A stretch of 64,000 nt of DNA from an uncultured Collinsella sp. (lineage in GTDB: Bacteria; Actinomycetota; Coriobacteriia; Coriobacteriales; Coriobacteriaceae): NCBI GenBank assembly GCA_959019945.1, contig CAUEQD010000005.1:72644-136643 (forward strand), written 5' to 3'. Both the position numbers and the translations under genes were made by a program. Each line of letters begins with the position of its first letter. The first letter of the stretch is position 1. The notes below the pieces were generated by a model. It was not told the origin of the DNA. It saw nothing but the letters and a program-made list of their open reading frames with translations, and searched no databases. This document shows positions 52,951 to 60,866 of this stretch, piece by piece.

Positions 52951-53247
52951 GTCTCGATCTGTAACATCTAGACGGGTTTTGAACCTCTACCTGTTACAGA
53001 TCGAGACAAACGGATGGGCCTGCCGGCAAAATCTCAATCTGTAACAACTATCTTCCAAAACCAGCCCTTAATGTTACAGATCGAGACAAACGAACGGATC
53101 CGCCGGCAAAATCTCGAACTGTAACATCTAGCCGCCCAAAACCGCTCCAGATGTTACAAATCGAGACAAAAGGACCGGCGGACAAACAGCATCTTAATCT
53201 GTAACAACTAGCTGGGATATTCGGGGCTTGTTGTTACAGATTTAGAC
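52951..53247. repeat. Tandem array of four hairpins with exact 80-bp period
   Basis: Left arms begin at 52951, 53031, 53111 and 53191; each unit has a 16-bp left arm (consensus RTCTCGATCTGTAACA), a 25-nt loop, a 16-bp right arm (consensus TGTTACAGATCGAGAC) and a 23-nt spacer beginning AAA. Unit 1 is perfectly self-complementary. Units 2-4 have two or three mismatches, most of which become G-U pairs if the minus strand is transcribed. Loops are diverged apart from an initial WCTA. It fills the gap between divergent prfC and the GntR/ABC operon. Confidence 0.92.
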
Positions 53248-53296
53248 AAACGGTGGCCAATCATTCCGATTTTCCTCTTGCGTAACTGTGCATAGT

Positions 53297-53334
53297 GTAT
53301 ATATACTGTGCTTACCGGTTATATACACGTGTAG
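53297..53334 (+). promoter_or_regulatory. AT-rich operator/promoter of the GntR-ABC operon
   Basis: AGTGTATATATACTG and TTATATACACGTGTAG are two related, inverted copies about 25 bp apart, just upstream of the AAGGAG ribosome site. Such tandem TATA-rich palindromes are typical YtrA-type GntR operators. Confidence 0.5.
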
Positions 53335-53355
53335 CCCATCAGCTAAGGAGCCGCT

Positions 53356-53736
53356 GTGGACATTATCCTATCCAATTCGAGCGACAAGCCTATCTACGAG
53401 CAGATATCCTCGCAGGTCAAGGCTCAAATCCTTTCGGGCGTGCTCGCTGCGGGAGCCAAACTCCCCAGCATCCGTGCACTCGCGAGCGATCTTGGCGTGA
53501 GCGTCATCACCACCAAGCGCGCCTACGCCGACCTGGAGCAGCTCGGGTTTATCTGCACCGTGCAGGGCAAGGGCTGCTTTGTCGCCGAGGGCAACCAAGA
53601 ACTCTTGCGCGAAAACCAGCTCTGCCATATCGAAGAGCTACTTGCGAAAGCGGCGAGCCAAGCCGAAACCCTGGGCGTCACGCGCGACAAGCTGCACGAG
53701 ATGCTCGACCTGGTAGTCCCCGAAACCATGCAGTAG
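53356..53736 (+). CDS. GntR-family regulator, YtrA subfamily
   Basis: A 126-residue repressor: N-terminal winged helix (KPIYEQISSQVKAQILSG ... LPSIRALASDLGVSVITTKRAYADLEQLGFI) and the very short C-terminal helical region of YtrA proteins. GTG 53356 has AAGGAG upstream. It is the first gene of a three-gene operon with an ABC ATPase and permease, which it presumably represses. Confidence 0.92.
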   Translation: MDIILSNSSDKPIYEQISSQVKAQILSGVLAAGAKLPSIRALASDLGVSVITTKRAYADLEQLGFICTVQGKGCFVAEGNQELLRENQLCHIEELLAKAASQAETLGVTRDKLHEMLDLVVPETMQ

Positions 53737-53759
53737 CCATCTGCAAGAAAGGCTATATC

Positions 53760-54641
53760 ATGCAAAACTTGCTTGAACTCAAAGGCATCTCACGCGCTGT
53801 AAGCGACCGCTTTTCGCTGCGCGACGTCACGCTTGCCGTGGAGCCTGGCCAGATCGTCGGCTTTGTTGGTGCCAACGGTGCTGGCAAAACAACGACGATT
53901 CGCGCCGCGCTCGGGCTTATCAAACTCGATGCCGGCGAGGTGCGCCTGTTTGGGCAGCGCTGCGGCGCCGACGCGCCCGATGAGACACAGCGTTGTCTAC
54001 GTGCCCGTGTCGGCCTCGTGCTGGACACGTGTCCCTTCCCTTCCACACTCAAGGTGACCGCAGTTGAGGCACTCGTAAGCCCGGCGTACCCCACCTGGAG
54101 CCACGACACCTTCGCCAGCCTCATCGACCGATTTGGCCTCGATCCCAAGACAAAGGTCAAGGACCTCTCCCGCGGCATGGGCATGAAACTGCAGCTTGCC
54201 TGTGCACTCAGCCACAATGCCAAGCTGCTCGTTTTGGACGAAGCCACCGCGGGCCTCGATCCCATGGCACGCGAGGAACTGCTTGATGAGCTGCTTGCCT
54301 TTGTCGCCGACGGCCAGCGCAGTGTGCTGCTCTCGAGCCACATTACGTCCGACCTCGATCGCACCGCCGATCGCGTCATCTGCATCGATAATGGCTCGAT
54401 TATGTTTGACCTGCCGCGCGAGGACATTACCGACCGTGCCGGCATCGCCCACTGCACCCAATCGCAGGCTGCCGAGCTTATGGCTTGCGTCGAAGGCGCC
54501 CGTGCCGCCCACCACGCCTATAGCGTGGACGTGCTCGTGCCCAACCGTCGCGAAACGCTCGAGGCCTTCCCCGAGATTCCCTGCGATCGGGCAACCATTG
54601 ATGACTACCTGCGCCTCACGCTGAAAGGGGCTTCGGAATGA
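53760..54641 (+). CDS. ABC transporter ATP-binding protein
   Basis: A 293-residue ATPase with Walker A GANGAGKTT, signature LSRGM (in place of LSGGQ, common in this subfamily), Walker B LLVLDEAT and the H-loop histidine SSHIT. ATG 53760 follows GAAAGGC; the frame extends upstream through the GntR gene without a suitable start. It overlaps the permease gene by ATGA. With the YtrA regulator it forms an exporter operon of the type induced by cell-envelope stress. Confidence 0.92.
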   Translation: MQNLLELKGISRAVSDRFSLRDVTLAVEPGQIVGFVGANGAGKTTTIRAALGLIKLDAGEVRLFGQRCGADAPDETQRCLRARVGLVLDTCPFPSTLKVTAVEALVSPAYPTWSHDTFASLIDRFGLDPKTKVKDLSRGMGMKLQLACALSHNAKLLVLDEATAGLDPMAREELLDELLAFVADGQRSVLLSSHITSDLDRTADRVICIDNGSIMFDLPREDITDRAGIAHCTQSQAAELMACVEGARAAHHAYSVDVLVPNRRETLEAFPEIPCDRATIDDYLRLTLKGASE

Positions 54642-55336
54642 AACGTGCCTTTATGTCCGAGCTCGCCATCGTTCGTACGCTCATCCCGAGCATCACGGGC
54701 GTCGGCCTATTCATCTTTGTCGTGTTGACCCTCGCCAACGCGACAGACGGCGATTCCGGCATGAGCGCCGGCGCCTGTGCGGTCAGCGCAATGTCGCCCA
54801 TCATAATCATGAACTCGCTAGCTGGCTACGATAACCAAAACGGCTGGGAGCGTTATCGAGCAACGTTGCCCTTCTCGCGCAAAGACATTATTTGCGCACG
54901 CTACCTGTGCATCGTTGTCTTCTCGGTCGTCATGGCATGCGCGGCTACGCTTCTGAACATCCTCGCCCTTCCGCTCTTCGACCCCATGGGCATCCCTTCG
55001 ACATGCCAGACGATCTTTGAAATCGCAACCGCCTCGGCGGCATCGATGCTCATCTCCCTCATGATGGTATTCTTGACACAGCCGCTGTTCTTCCGATTTG
55101 GACACATGGAGGCGCTGCGCCTATCCGTTGCCTTGTTTGCCCTGCTCGGATGCCTTGCCATGGCCACGCTGAGCTCCTCCAACCCCATCAGCAACTGGCT
55201 CATGTCGATTGCTGGGGCGAATCCCGATTCTGCCGTCCTCGGCTGCTTGTGCGCGGGCATCGCCGCACTTGCCCTCGCGCTATGTGCAATCAGCTGCACC
55301 GTCAGCACCAAGGTTTACCGAGCACGCGACCTGTAG
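54638..55336 (+). CDS. ABC-2 type permease subunit
   Basis: A 232-residue protein with about six membrane segments (IPSITGVGLFIFVVLTLA, IVVFSVVMACAATLLNILALP, AASMLISLMMVFLTQPLF). The soluble turn YDNQNGWERYRATLPFSRKDIICARY is typical of ABC-2 permeases. Start codon overlaps the ATPase stop. Confidence 0.85.
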   Translation: MKRAFMSELAIVRTLIPSITGVGLFIFVVLTLANATDGDSGMSAGACAVSAMSPIIIMNSLAGYDNQNGWERYRATLPFSRKDIICARYLCIVVFSVVMACAATLLNILALPLFDPMGIPSTCQTIFEIATASAASMLISLMMVFLTQPLFFRFGHMEALRLSVALFALLGCLAMATLSSSNPISNWLMSIAGANPDSAVLGCLCAGIAALALALCAISCTVSTKVYRARDL

Positions 55337-55404
55337 GCGAGCGCGGTATCATCGGGCATGCGCCGCAGATCTGGCGCGGTCTATTATGAGGAGGTGTCCA
55401 ACCC

Positions 55405-56280
55405 GTGTCGTGGGTTACGGCAGCATTTGCATCGGCTTTCTTTGCCGGCATCACATCCATTTTGGCCAAATGCGGCATCAGGCACACCGACTCCGATGTT
55501 GCGACCGCCATCCGTACTTGCGTGGTGCTCGTATTTGCCTGGGCAATGGCGAGCATTTCTGGATCCATCGGAGCAATCGGCGCCATTCCCGCCAAGGCCT
55601 GGCTATTCCTCACCCTCTCGGGACTCGCCACCGGCGCCTCGTGGATCTGCTACTTTAAGGCTCTCAGTATCGGAGACGTCAACAAGGTTGTACCCGTCGA
55701 CAAGATGAGCACCGTGCTCGCCGTCCTCATCGCCATTGTGCTGTTTGGTGAGACAGGCAACCTGGCGGTCAAACTCGCGGGAACCGCCGTCATCACGCTC
55801 GGCACCTTTTTGATGATCGAGAAAAAGCAGTCCGCCGGCGCAGGGCACAAGCAAGACCGAACCTGGCTCGTTTACGCCCTTGGCGCCGCCGTGTTCGCAG
55901 CACTCACCTCCGTCCTCGCCAAGATCGGCATCGAAGGTGTCGAGTCAAACCTGGCTACGGCAATCCGCACCTGCGTGGTACTGGTTATGGCATGGGCGAT
56001 TGTGATTGCCAAGGGAAAGCTGGAGCATGTCGTGCGCATTGACCCGCGCGAACTCGCGTTTCTCGCGGCATCGGGCATCGCGACCGGCGCGTCATGGCTG
56101 CTGTACTACTACGCCATCGCTGCAGGCCAGGTGAGCGTCGTCGTGCAAATCGACAAACTATCGATTGTCGTATCGGTGCTGTTCGCACGCCTGGCCTTCA
56201 ACGAAAAGTTGTCGCGTCGAAGCGCCATCGGCCTTTTCCTCATCGTGCTGGGCACCGCCGCGCTCACGATTTGGAAGTAG
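55405..56280 (+). CDS. EamA transporter with two very similar halves
   Basis: A 291-residue ten-segment transporter. The two EamA halves are unusually alike: SDVATAIRTCVVLVFAWAMA (about residue 30) and SNLATAIRTCVVLVMAWAIV (about residue 175), each followed by SG-ATGASW. GTG 55405 is preceded by GAGGAGGTG. It probably arose by a rather recent internal duplication or is kept symmetrical by selection. Substrate unknown. Confidence 0.85.
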   Translation: MSWVTAAFASAFFAGITSILAKCGIRHTDSDVATAIRTCVVLVFAWAMASISGSIGAIGAIPAKAWLFLTLSGLATGASWICYFKALSIGDVNKVVPVDKMSTVLAVLIAIVLFGETGNLAVKLAGTAVITLGTFLMIEKKQSAGAGHKQDRTWLVYALGAAVFAALTSVLAKIGIEGVESNLATAIRTCVVLVMAWAIVIAKGKLEHVVRIDPRELAFLAASGIATGASWLLYYYAIAAGQVSVVVQIDKLSIVVSVLFARLAFNEKLSRRSAIGLFLIVLGTAALTIWK

Positions 56281-56365
56281 CGTCGGTACCAAGCGGGATC
56301 CAGCTCGCCTAGCTCACCCGCAAATCTGTGACAAATGGCACGTCCCCGGCCCGTGCGCAACGTTC

Positions 56366-56547
56366 TATAATCAAAGCGTCACGGGCCTCGACCCAGCGTC
56401 GATCATCCAAGGGGATGTCTTTTTGGTCATTGTTCTTTAGGGAACGGTCAATCGCATACTAATTGGAAACGGCCGTCTTGCGGCCGTGGTTTGTTGCGCC
56501 GTTCCGCCTCCGTCATCTGCCACATATGCACCTGATAGGAAAGAACA
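56366..56547 (+). promoter_or_regulatory. Promoter and long structured leader of the methyltransferase gene
   Basis: TATAAT at 56366-56371 is a consensus -10. The leader of about 170 nt holds an outer helix GGAACGG/CCGTTCC (about 56441 and 56509) enclosing a strong hairpin ACGGCCG-TCTTG-CGGCCGT (about 56469-56487). It could be a metabolite-sensing element or attenuator. I do not recognise a known riboswitch class. Confidence 0.45.
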
Positions 56548-57285
56548 ATGAACTCTACGAATACTCAATCCTTCCCAAAAGCCACCAGCTTCGATGCAGC
56601 ACTTGTGCGAGCCAAGATTATGGGGCCGAACCCCCTCAAGCTCTGCGAAGAGCTCCTTTGCGATGCGAGCATTCCCCGCGGCGCTCGCGTCTGCGACCTG
56701 GGGTCGGGCACCGGCATTACCAGCGCCCTGCTTGCCCGCGAATATGGGTTTGACACCTATGCCGTCGACCTGTGGAGCGACCCCGTCGAGAACCGCGCGT
56801 TCTTCGATTCGCTCGACATTCCCCGCGACACTATTCACCCTGTTAAGGCGGACGCCTCACAGGGGCTACCGTTTGAACGCGACTTTTTTGACGCGGTCGT
56901 GAGCATCGACTCGTACAACTACTGCGGCCGCGACCCACATTATCTGGGCGAGCGCCTGCTTCCCTATGTTAGGCGCGGGGGCATGCTGTATTTGAGCATC
57001 CCCGGCATGGTCTGCGACTGCCACGACAATCTGCCCAATTGCCTGCTCAAATCCTGGACACCCGAGCAGCTCGACTACATGCACGACATAACCTGGTGGC
57101 GTGCCATGATCGAGCCGACCCCCGGCGTCGAGATTGTCTCGATGCAGCCTATGCTCTGCACGGACGAAGCGTGGGAAGACTGGCTCGCCTGCGACAACGA
57201 GTACGCAGCAGGCGACCGCGCTGCCGTTGAATCCGGCGCGCTCGAATACCTCAACACCATCGCCATTGTGCTGAGGAAGCTCTAA
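56548..57285 (+). CDS. Class I SAM-dependent methyltransferase
   Basis: A 245-residue methyltransferase. SAM motif I is VCDLGSGTGITSALLA, followed by YAVDLW and the FDAVVSIDSYNYCG strand. The C-terminal half contains TWWRAMIEP and a late cysteine. It may modify a small molecule. AGGAAAG precedes the ATG. The long leader is unusual for such a gene. Confidence 0.85.
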   Translation: MNSTNTQSFPKATSFDAALVRAKIMGPNPLKLCEELLCDASIPRGARVCDLGSGTGITSALLAREYGFDTYAVDLWSDPVENRAFFDSLDIPRDTIHPVKADASQGLPFERDFFDAVVSIDSYNYCGRDPHYLGERLLPYVRRGGMLYLSIPGMVCDCHDNLPNCLLKSWTPEQLDYMHDITWWRAMIEPTPGVEIVSMQPMLCTDEAWEDWLACDNEYAAGDRAAVESGALEYLNTIAIVLRKL

Positions 57286-57290
57286 ACAAT

Positions 57291-57335
57291 AGCCGCGCGA
57301 GGCCGTAAACAAACGGCCTCGCGCGGCTTCTTTCT
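57291..57335 (+). terminator. Terminator of the methyltransferase gene
   Basis: AGCCGCGCGAGGCCGT (57291-57306) pairs perfectly with its complement at 57313-57328, followed by TCTTTCT. Confidence 0.9.
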
Positions 57336-57367
57336 AAATAACTTTTGGAGCAGCGGCCTAGCAGCGA

Positions 57368-58159
57368 TTACATCCTCACACCGGGCTTGGGATGTTTGTA
57401 CTGACCGTGGATGACCGTGCGCTCGCCGCGTGAGATGGCAAACTTTGGACAGCAGTGCAGGCAACGGAGACAGGCGGCGCACTCCGGCTTTGTCCAAACG
57501 GGAAGACCGCCGCGCATCTCGATCGCCGCCATGGGGCAGCGCTTGGCGCACAGGCCGCAGCCGATGCAGCGATCGGCATCGACGGCAAACTTACTCGTCT
57601 GCTGCATGCGCGGCAGCCCAATTGCGTGATACGCGCACGATGCAAACAGGAGCACGCGATGGCACATCATGTTGCCCGTGCGTCGTACCCGCACCGCCTC
57701 GATCACAGCATCAATCTGCGCCTCAGCAGCTCTATTGATGTCCTCAACCTTTTGAGGGTCAGACAGGTCGAAAACAGGCGTCCAGGTATCGGGCATCTTA
57801 ACGCTCATCGCCGCATCCAGCTCGAGCCCGCGCTCACGCAGCAGATCGCGGGCAAACTTCGCCGATTGGCCGGTCGTCGAACCGTACGTCGAGACGTAGA
57901 ACGTATAAGGTTGCCCGCCGTCCTTTGCGCCAGCGGCAATCGACAGGTCGGCAGTCTTCAAAAAATCGATCATTGGCGTCGGCAAGCCCCAGGCATACAC
58001 CGGGGCAACAAATCCAAGCTGACAGGGCCCTCCCGCCAAGGCAAGACGAAGGGACTCGGCATCAAAGCGCTCAATCGACATGACCTTATCGCCCGTTGCC
58101 GCTGCAACACGGCGCGCCACATGTTCGCTGTTCCCCGTCGCGCTAAAGTACAGGATCAT
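57368..58159 (-). CDS. Flavodoxin-ferredoxin fusion (EFR1 family)
   Basis: A 263-residue electron-transfer protein. The N-terminal flavodoxin domain has the FMN loop YFSATGNSEHVA and APVYAWGLP. Two 4Fe-4S clusters are at the C-terminus: CIGCGLCAKRCP and CAACLRCLHCCP. It probably couples a low-potential ferredoxin pool to flavin. The partner enzyme is not nearby. Confidence 0.9.
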   Translation of the reverse strand: MILYFSATGNSEHVARRVAAATGDKVMSIERFDAESLRLALAGGPCQLGFVAPVYAWGLPTPMIDFLKTADLSIAAGAKDGGQPYTFYVSTYGSTTGQSAKFARDLLRERGLELDAAMSVKMPDTWTPVFDLSDPQKVEDINRAAEAQIDAVIEAVRVRRTGNMMCHRVLLFASCAYHAIGLPRMQQTSKFAVDADRCIGCGLCAKRCPMAAIEMRGGLPVWTKPECAACLRCLHCCPKFAISRGERTVIHGQYKHPKPGVRM

Positions 58160-58196
58160 CTCGTGCCCCTCTGGAGTTGACTCGCGATTAACCGTG

Positions 58197-59501
58197 CTAC
58201 TTGCGCAGCGGCTTGGGCAGCGGAATGCCGGCGGCGATAACGGCGGCGATGATCATGCAGACGATACCCTTGAGTGGGAAGCACATGAGCAGCAGGCCCA
58301 CGACCATGACCGGCTGACGCATGACCGCACCCATCGTCGATGCCGTGCAGACGGCGACGCAAAAGACCGGATCTGCGCCGGTGAGGATGGCAAGGCCATA
58401 GCCCAGGCTTACGCCCGAGAAGATAACCGGGAAGAAGTGACCGCCGCGCCAGCCCAAGTTGATAAGAGCGGGGGTCAGCATGGCCTTGACCAGACCGGTC
58501 AAAATAAGCACGCCAGCGGGAATGGTCAGATAGGTTTCCATGAGCACGTCGGCCTGGGTCTCGCCGGCAAACATGGTATAGGGCAGGACCGTGCCACAGA
58601 TGGCGAGTGCCAAACCGGCCAGCATGGCCTTGACGACAGGACGCTCCCCTATTGCATGGGACAGTGCCTCGCTTGCATGCTCAGAGACAAAGTACAGCCA
58701 GCCGCAGACGGTGCCGATCAACGACAGAGGGACGAGCCAGGTAAGCTCTAGGTTGCCCACCTCGGCGGACTCGAACCTGGGCATGCCCATGCCGCCGCCC
58801 ACAAGCTGTCCAAGCAGCAGGTAGGTGCCCAGACCGCCGGCAATCGCAATACCGTAGACCACCGTCTTTTGCGCCTTGGGCAGCTTGATGGTGATCTCGC
58901 CGGACGCGGACTCATCGTCGGCGTCTTCACCCTGGCCGTCGGTGCTACCGGCAAGCGGCGCCACAAAGCCAAAGACGGGCGCGGTAAAGAGTGCCGTCAG
59001 GGCAGCCTGGGTGCCCAGCAGCGTGAGCTCCCTAAACTCGGCGCCAAAGCGACGCATGCGATCGCCGACCCAGCTGCACAGACCCGTGATGACGCCGGTC
59101 AGGCCGGCCTCCGGTCCAATGCTGCCGCCAAACAGCAACGGCAGCAATGCCGCGAGCGAAAGCTTGCCCAGGTTGTCGTACGGGTAGCGCCCGTCTTGCT
59201 TAACCTTAGCCATCACCTGATTGAGGTCATCGGTCTTGGTGCCTGTCATCTTTTCGTACAGACCGATTAACAGGCCGCCCAGCAGGCAGACAAAAAACGG
59301 GTACGGCAAAAAGCCAAACGGGCCGCTGGCAAGCTCGGGCGAAGCGACGCCCAGCGCGTGTGGAATCTCGGTCCATAGATAGTCGATGCCGTGCTCCATC
59401 GCAAAGAAGAACAGCCAGACTGCGGCACCTGCGAACGCACCGGTCACGGCAACGCTAACTAAAAACAGCGCGCGGTTTGTGGGTTTGGCAAGGTTATCCA
59501 T
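58197..59501 (-). CDS. ClC-family chloride channel/transporter
   Basis: A 434-residue membrane protein. GGSIGPEAGLTG is the anion-binding helix of ClC proteins, and GRPP-type residues appear in GWRGGHFFPVIFSG. An acidic loop of about 20 residues lies near position 190. GGGAGGACCCG precedes the ATG. It may export anions or act in acid tolerance; fluoride specificity is not indicated. Confidence 0.9.
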   Translation of the reverse strand: MDNLAKPTNRALFLVSVAVTGAFAGAAVWLFFFAMEHGIDYLWTEIPHALGVASPELASGPFGFLPYPFFVCLLGGLLIGLYEKMTGTKTDDLNQVMAKVKQDGRYPYDNLGKLSLAALLPLLFGGSIGPEAGLTGVITGLCSWVGDRMRRFGAEFRELTLLGTQAALTALFTAPVFGFVAPLAGSTDGQGEDADDESASGEITIKLPKAQKTVVYGIAIAGGLGTYLLLGQLVGGGMGMPRFESAEVGNLELTWLVPLSLIGTVCGWLYFVSEHASEALSHAIGERPVVKAMLAGLALAICGTVLPYTMFAGETQADVLMETYLTIPAGVLILTGLVKAMLTPALINLGWRGGHFFPVIFSGVSLGYGLAILTGADPVFCVAVCTASTMGAVMRQPVMVVGLLLMCFPLKGIVCMIIAAVIAAGIPLPKPLRK

Positions 59502-59626
59502 CGGGTCCTCCCGCGGTCAAAGTCGACATAGATACGTTTTATTGTAGAGCGAGTGTGGCCCAGACAAGCCAACCGTCTGCGCCGCAAACGGCACCATTGG
59601 GAGCCATAGTGGGGCAGGCTCAAGGC

Positions 59627-60160
59627 TTATCCGTTGATAATCGAGGCAATCTCGCGCAAATCGTCGGCAAAGTAGATGCCGTGCTGGCGCTTCAGGCTCG
59701 AAAGCCCCTTATCAATCATGTGCCCGAGCAGCGCCTTGAGGTCGTTGTAGTAACCGTTCAGGTTGTACAAAATGCACGGCGCATCGAGATGCCCCAACGA
59801 CACCGCGGACATAACCTCGGCAATCTCCTCGAGCGTGCCCGTGCCGCCCGGAAATGCGATGAACGCATCGCCGAGCTCGATCATCTTGGCTTTGCGCTCG
59901 GCCATGTCGCTCGTCACGATAAGGTCGTCGATTCCGTCGTGTTGAAACTCTGCCTCGATAAAAAAGCTCGGCTCCACACCCGTCACATGTCCGCCTGCCT
60001 CGAGTACGCTATCGGCGAGCGCGCCCATCAGTCCCGATTTGGACCCGCCGTATACGAGCGCGTGTCCGTTGGCGCCAATCCAATTGCCCAGCTCCTGCAC
60101 TGCGGGCAGAAACGCCGGGTCGTTGCCGACGCTCGCGCCCAGGTAGACGGTGATGTTCAT
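59627..60160 (-). CDS. LOG-family nucleotide 5'-monophosphate phosphoribohydrolase
   Basis: A 177-residue Rossmann-fold protein. LVYGGSKSGLMGALADSVLEAGG and the diagnostic PGGTGTLEE motif are intact. In plants and bacteria LOG proteins release bases from nucleoside monophosphates. ATG 60160 has GAGGGGG upstream. Confidence 0.92.
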   Translation of the reverse strand: MNITVYLGASVGNDPAFLPAVQELGNWIGANGHALVYGGSKSGLMGALADSVLEAGGHVTGVEPSFFIEAEFQHDGIDDLIVTSDMAERKAKMIELGDAFIAFPGGTGTLEEIAEVMSAVSLGHLDAPCILYNLNGYYNDLKALLGHMIDKGLSSLKRQHGIYFADDLREIASIING

Positions 60161-60196
60161 ATGCAATCCCCCTCGTCGTGACGCGCGGCACCCGTT

Positions 60197-60622
60197 CTAT
60201 CGTTGCCGGCGACGGTATTCGCGCACGCGGCGCGACAAATCGGCGAGCTCATCGCGGTCGAGTTCTTCCAAATGCTCAAGATCGTCCATAAAGCGCGCCA
60301 TGGTGTCCTTTTGGCGCATCTTGATAAGCGTATTGCAGTAGTTCACCGCCACGCCCGTAAGCATGGCGATATAGAAGATACTGATGACGCTTAGGATAAC
60401 GGTAATGCCGCGGGCAACCGGCGTTTCAGCGGGGATATCGCCAAAGCCAATCGTCGAGACCGTCTCAAAGCTAAACCAGAGACCATCGCCAAACGTGAGG
60501 GTCGTGGGCTCGGACAGCCAGACAGCCGTCGAGCAAAGCAGATAGAAAATAAGAAACAGGCCCGTAATGCGTGCAAAGCCAGCCTGTCGCAGCACATCGG
60601 CAAGCGTCCTGAGCTTTTTCAT
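60197..60622 (-). CDS. Two-segment potassium channel-like protein
   Basis: A 141-residue protein with two membrane segments and a pore loop. The filter reads STIGFGD in place of TVGYGD, which still fits K+ selectivity. The C-terminal region is charged and helical (HLEELDRDELADLSRRVREY). Start 60622 (MKKLRT) is preceded by AAGGGGTCGCG; a longer frame to 60685 lacks a site. Confidence 0.85.
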   Translation of the reverse strand: MKKLRTLADVLRQAGFARITGLFLIFYLLCSTAVWLSEPTTLTFGDGLWFSFETVSTIGFGDIPAETPVARGITVILSVISIFYIAMLTGVAVNYCNTLIKMRQKDTMARFMDDLEHLEELDRDELADLSRRVREYRRRQR

Positions 60623-60690
60623 CGCGACCCCTTCCACGGACAACCGATCACGTTCGCTCGGTATTGTCCCACGCCTCCCCAGCAAACGGA

Positions 60691-60774
60691 ACTAGTCATT
60701 GGGGACGTTCTTAAATGACCAGTCAAACAAGAACGTCCCCAATGACTAGTCGTTTAAGAACGTCCCCGATGACT
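60691..60774. repeat. REP-like palindrome, family A (copy 2, three units)
   Basis: A perfect 22-bp inverted repeat (60691-60712 and 60729-60750) followed by a third unit AAGAACGTCCCC-GATGACT at 60756-60774 in direct orientation. It matches 45297-45356. It sits between the divergent channel and sensor-kinase genes. Confidence 0.8.
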
Positions 60775-60866
60775 GCCGGGCGGAACCGTTTAGCGGTGCC
60801 GCTGCCGGCTGGGCAGGCTGAGTTGGTATCCTTATGCGGTAATGTCTCGATTCGTTAGGATTGCAT

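Noticed and set aside
52951..53247. CRISPR array interpretation of the 80-bp hairpin repeats
   Set aside because: Period fits a 55-nt repeat plus 25-nt spacer, but the repeats are diverged and largely self-complementary and there are no cas genes.
53295..53759. N-terminal extension of the ABC ATPase through the GntR gene
   Set aside because: It overlaps the well-supported GntR frame, and a ribosome site precedes ATG 53760.
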